Positions 5,761 to 6,953 of a stretch of 6,953 nucleotides of DNA are shown here, in pieces; the first letter of the stretch is position 1; each line of letters begins with the position of its first letter. The DNA lies in assembly GCA_003157175.1 (NCBI GenBank), contig PMIQ01000115.1, forward strand, positions 642 to 7,594, written 5' to 3'. Source of the DNA: Chloroflexota bacterium. Its GTDB lineage: Bacteria; Chloroflexota; Limnocylindria; Limnocylindrales; CSP1-4. The translations under genes were made by a program, and so were the position numbers. The notes under the pieces are model-generated. The model worked only from the letters and a program-made list of their open reading frames with translations, did no database searches and was not told where the DNA came from.

Positions 5761-6222
5761 ATGACGACTTCGACACCTGGGCCCTCCACGATTCCCGCCC
5801 CGACCATGGGCCGCGCCGGCCGCACCGCCGTCGGCCTGCTCATCTGGCTGGGCCTCGGAGCCCTCGCCGGCGGCGTCGCGCTGGTCGCCAAACCGGACGG
5901 CAGCGTCATGCACATGCCCTTGAGCTGGCTCGCCGGGAGCCCGTTCTCGGACTTCTTCGTACCCGGCCTGATCCTCGGCGGGCTCTTCGGCCTTGGGTCG
6001 TTCGCGGTCGCGGTCATGGGCCTGCGCCGGTGGCGAGTCGCGCCGTTCCTGGCTTTCGCCATCGGCTGCGCCCAGATGATATGGATCGTCGTCGAGCTGG
6101 CGATCATCCAGGGCATCTCGATCCTGCACCCCCTGTACTTCCTTACCGGCCTGGGGATCGCGGCGGCCGCGGTGCCATGGGGTTGGCCCACCTTCCAGGG
6201 TTGGCGCGCCGCGCGTCGATGA
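5761..6222 (+). CDS. Small integral membrane protein of unknown function, 153 aa
   Basis: The ATG at 5761 has GGAGG seven bases upstream, which decides the start although the frame is open for 60 more codons to the left. After a T/S/P-rich N-terminus (1-16) there are four hydrophobic segments: about 20-43, 62-87, 93-117 and 119-142, ending in a short basic tail (WRAARR). Between the first two helices the loop carries KPDGSVMHMPLSWLAGSPF (44-62), and helix two contains VPGLILGGLFGLGS (67-80). I have seen similar PDGS-M-MP-SWLAGSPF-DF--PGLIL proteins annotated only as hypothetical in Actinomycetota and Chloroflexota. No catalytic or transport motif is visible. It is a single-gene unit: the EAL remnant lies upstream and hairpins follow its stop. 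Confidence 0.82.
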   Translation: MTTSTPGPSTIPAPTMGRAGRTAVGLLIWLGLGALAGGVALVAKPDGSVMHMPLSWLAGSPFSDFFVPGLILGGLFGLGSFAVAVMGLRRWRVAPFLAFAIGCAQMIWIVVELAIIQGISILHPLYFLTGLGIAAAAVPWGWPTFQGWRAARR

Positions 6223-6315
6223 GGCATGCGCGCCGCCGAGCGCGAGTCCGGCGCGACTGCCTCGCAACTTCCTGACGCCGAAGCGGATGCTGCCGGCCAG
6301 CCGGGCCTGACCTGA

Positions 6316-6334
6316 CCCGCCGGCACGCGGCGGG
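6316..6334. terminator. Short GC hairpin downstream of the small membrane protein gene
   Basis: CCCGCCG at 6316-6322 pairs perfectly with CGGCGGG at 6328-6334 around a five-base loop. It is 94 bases after the plus-strand stop at 6222 and 15 bases before a stronger hairpin, so it may act as the first of two terminators for that gene. No T-tract follows. Confidence 0.4.
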
Positions 6335-6349
6335 GTAGCCCGAAACGGA

Positions 6350-6380
6350 AGCACCGCCTCGGTGAATGCGAGGCGGTGCT
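6350..6380. terminator. Perfect 12-bp hairpin, likely bidirectional terminator
   Basis: AGCACCGCCTCG at 6350-6361 and its exact complement at 6369-6380 enclose a seven-base loop (GTGAATG). It lies between convergent stops at 6222 (plus) and 6458 (minus). On the minus strand the stem is followed by TTCCGTTTCGG, a weak U-rich tail; on the plus strand no U-tract follows. This is the best terminator candidate for both genes. Confidence 0.75.
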
Positions 6381-6397
6381 CAAGATGTGTCTCAGAT

Positions 6398-6452
6398 CGA
6401 CGCTGTGGCCGTTTCGCTCCGTTGGGGCGCCTGCGCGCCGGCCACATCGTCG
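6398..6452 (-). terminator. Long stem-loop immediately after the minus-strand stop
   Basis: Positions 6398-6411 and 6439-6452 are complementary at 13 of 14 bases, with one mismatch at 6403/6447. The stem starts five bases past the stop codon of the minus-strand gene (6458-6460). The 27-base loop has a further small stem (GGCGC at 6426-6430 with GCGCC at 6435-6439, sharing one base with the main stem). The position suggests a terminator or a 3' end-protecting structure of that mRNA; there is no T-tract. Confidence 0.55.
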
Positions 6453-6457
6453 CCAGG

Positions 6458-6953
6458 CTATGGAGTGACTGTCAGCGTCCCTTCTGCGATCGTGCTGACG
6501 CCTGACGTGAGCGTGACCGTATACGTTCCAGGGTCGACGAAGATGGTGCCGAAATCCGAAGTGTCGGCGACGCAGTCGAGCCCCTGCGTATCGGCGGTCG
6601 GCAACGCTGAGGGCGCGAGGAAGACCGTCCCGTCCTTGGTGATGGCGAGGTCGACGACGCCGGAGCCCTGCTGGGAGCTGAAGTGGTACGTCGCGTAGAC
6701 GTGCGTGCCGGCCGCGACGGTGGTCACCTGATGATCGACCACGCAGTCGATGGTCTGACCGGCGACGGGCTGGTCGGTCGAGAAGACCACTTTGCCGGCA
6801 TCCTGGTGGTTCCTGATGTAGCTGTAGGCGAACAGCCCGGCGCCTGCGAGCACGACGACCACGACTATGGCGGCGATGATCAGCGGCAGGCGCGAGCGCG
6901 ACCTGGGAGCCGGCGGAGCGGCCCACATTCCGGGCTCGCCGTAGGGGCCCGGC
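6458..6953 (-). CDS. Single-anchor protein with beta-rich extracytoplasmic domain (5' end outside window)
   Basis: The frame ends at TAG 6458-6460 and stays open to the right edge. An ATG exists at 6926-6928 but has no clear binding site, and the codons before it read PGPYGEPG and continue into WAAPPAPRSRSR, the P/G/Y-rich cytoplasmic tail typical of such proteins, so the true start probably lies beyond the window. Numbering from that Met, residues 14-36 are one strong hydrophobic helix preceded by arginines, giving an N-in, C-out topology. The outer part (40-156) is beta-rich: KVVFSTDQP, HVYATYHF, VVDLAITKDG, and a final GTYTVTLTSG hairpin near 134-143 that resembles an Ig-like or bacterial pre-peptidase-like sandwich. 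Two cysteines (C62, C119), each in a (I/L)DCV context, may form a disulfide. Function is unknown. Confidence 0.75.
   Translation of the reverse strand, partial: PGPYGEPGMWAAPPAPRSRSRLPLIIAAIVVVVVLAGAGLFAYSYIRNHQDAGKVVFSTDQPVAGQTIDCVVDHQVTTVAAGTHVYATYHFSSQQGSGVVDLAITKDGTVFLAPSALPTADTQGLDCVADTSDFGTIFVDPGTYTVTLTSGVSTIAEGTLTVTP

Noticed and set aside
5356..6447. The aminotransferase frame stays open for a further 364 codons upstream of its ATG, suggesting a 737-residue fusion protein.
   Set aside because: The upstream translation is low-complexity and shadows the 5761 gene and the EAL remnant. A strong GGGAGG site sits immediately before ATG 5355, and the protein from there has normal family length.
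5442..6926. A 494-codon open frame on the minus strand across the EAL remnant, the small membrane protein gene and the right-edge gene.
   Set aside because: It is low-complexity R/A/P-rich sequence lying in the shadow of two better-supported genes and crossing three strong hairpins.

Overview
The window is uniformly GC-rich DNA with strong GC preference at third codon positions, good Shine-Dalgarno sites, and single-anchor membrane proteins of the kind common in soil Actinomycetota and Chloroflexota (for example Limnocylindria-like lineages). That assignment is an inference from base composition and protein style; no rRNA, tRNA or diagnostic marker gene is present. There is no insertion sequence, integrase, phage gene or CRISPR array. 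It looks like chromosomal housekeeping and accessory territory with short operons in alternating directions.

Layout, left to right. (1) The last 22 codons of a plus-strand gene, probably a DUF1801/YdhG-like protein, end at 69. A strong hairpin (97-132) separates it from a convergent minus-strand group. (2) That group reads right to left: an arrestin-fold protein (2018 to 1041), a possible 46-residue ORF (990 to 850) and a 200-residue membrane-anchored protein of unknown function (750 to 148). (3) A 458-base divergent intergenic region (2019-2476) holds several inverted repeats but no credible gene. (4) A 568-residue O-antigen ligase/polymerase-type membrane protein (2477-4183, plus) starts with TTG. 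(5) Three tandem 15-base units fill the 50-base gap before the convergent class I/II aminotransferase (5355 to 4234, minus). (6) Just upstream of the aminotransferase, on the plus strand, lies a frameshifted C-terminal stub of an EAL-domain (cyclic-di-GMP phosphodiesterase) gene, about 5456-5621. (7) A 153-residue four-helix membrane protein (5761-6222, plus) follows; its ribosome binding site can pair with an upstream complement. (8) A convergent intergenic region (6223-6457) carries three successive hairpins. (9) A minus-strand gene for a single-anchor protein with a beta-rich outer domain ends at 6458 and runs off the right edge.

The genes do not form an obvious single pathway. The ligase points to cell-surface polysaccharide assembly but has no glycosyltransferase, flippase or sugar-nucleotide gene next to it. 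The aminotransferase is solitary. The arrestin-fold gene and the membrane-anchored gene may be co-transcribed. The most notable things not visible as intact genes are the EAL remnant, the alternative pairing around the 5761 start, and the triple-hairpin convergent region. I found no convincing evidence for a complete new biological system here.
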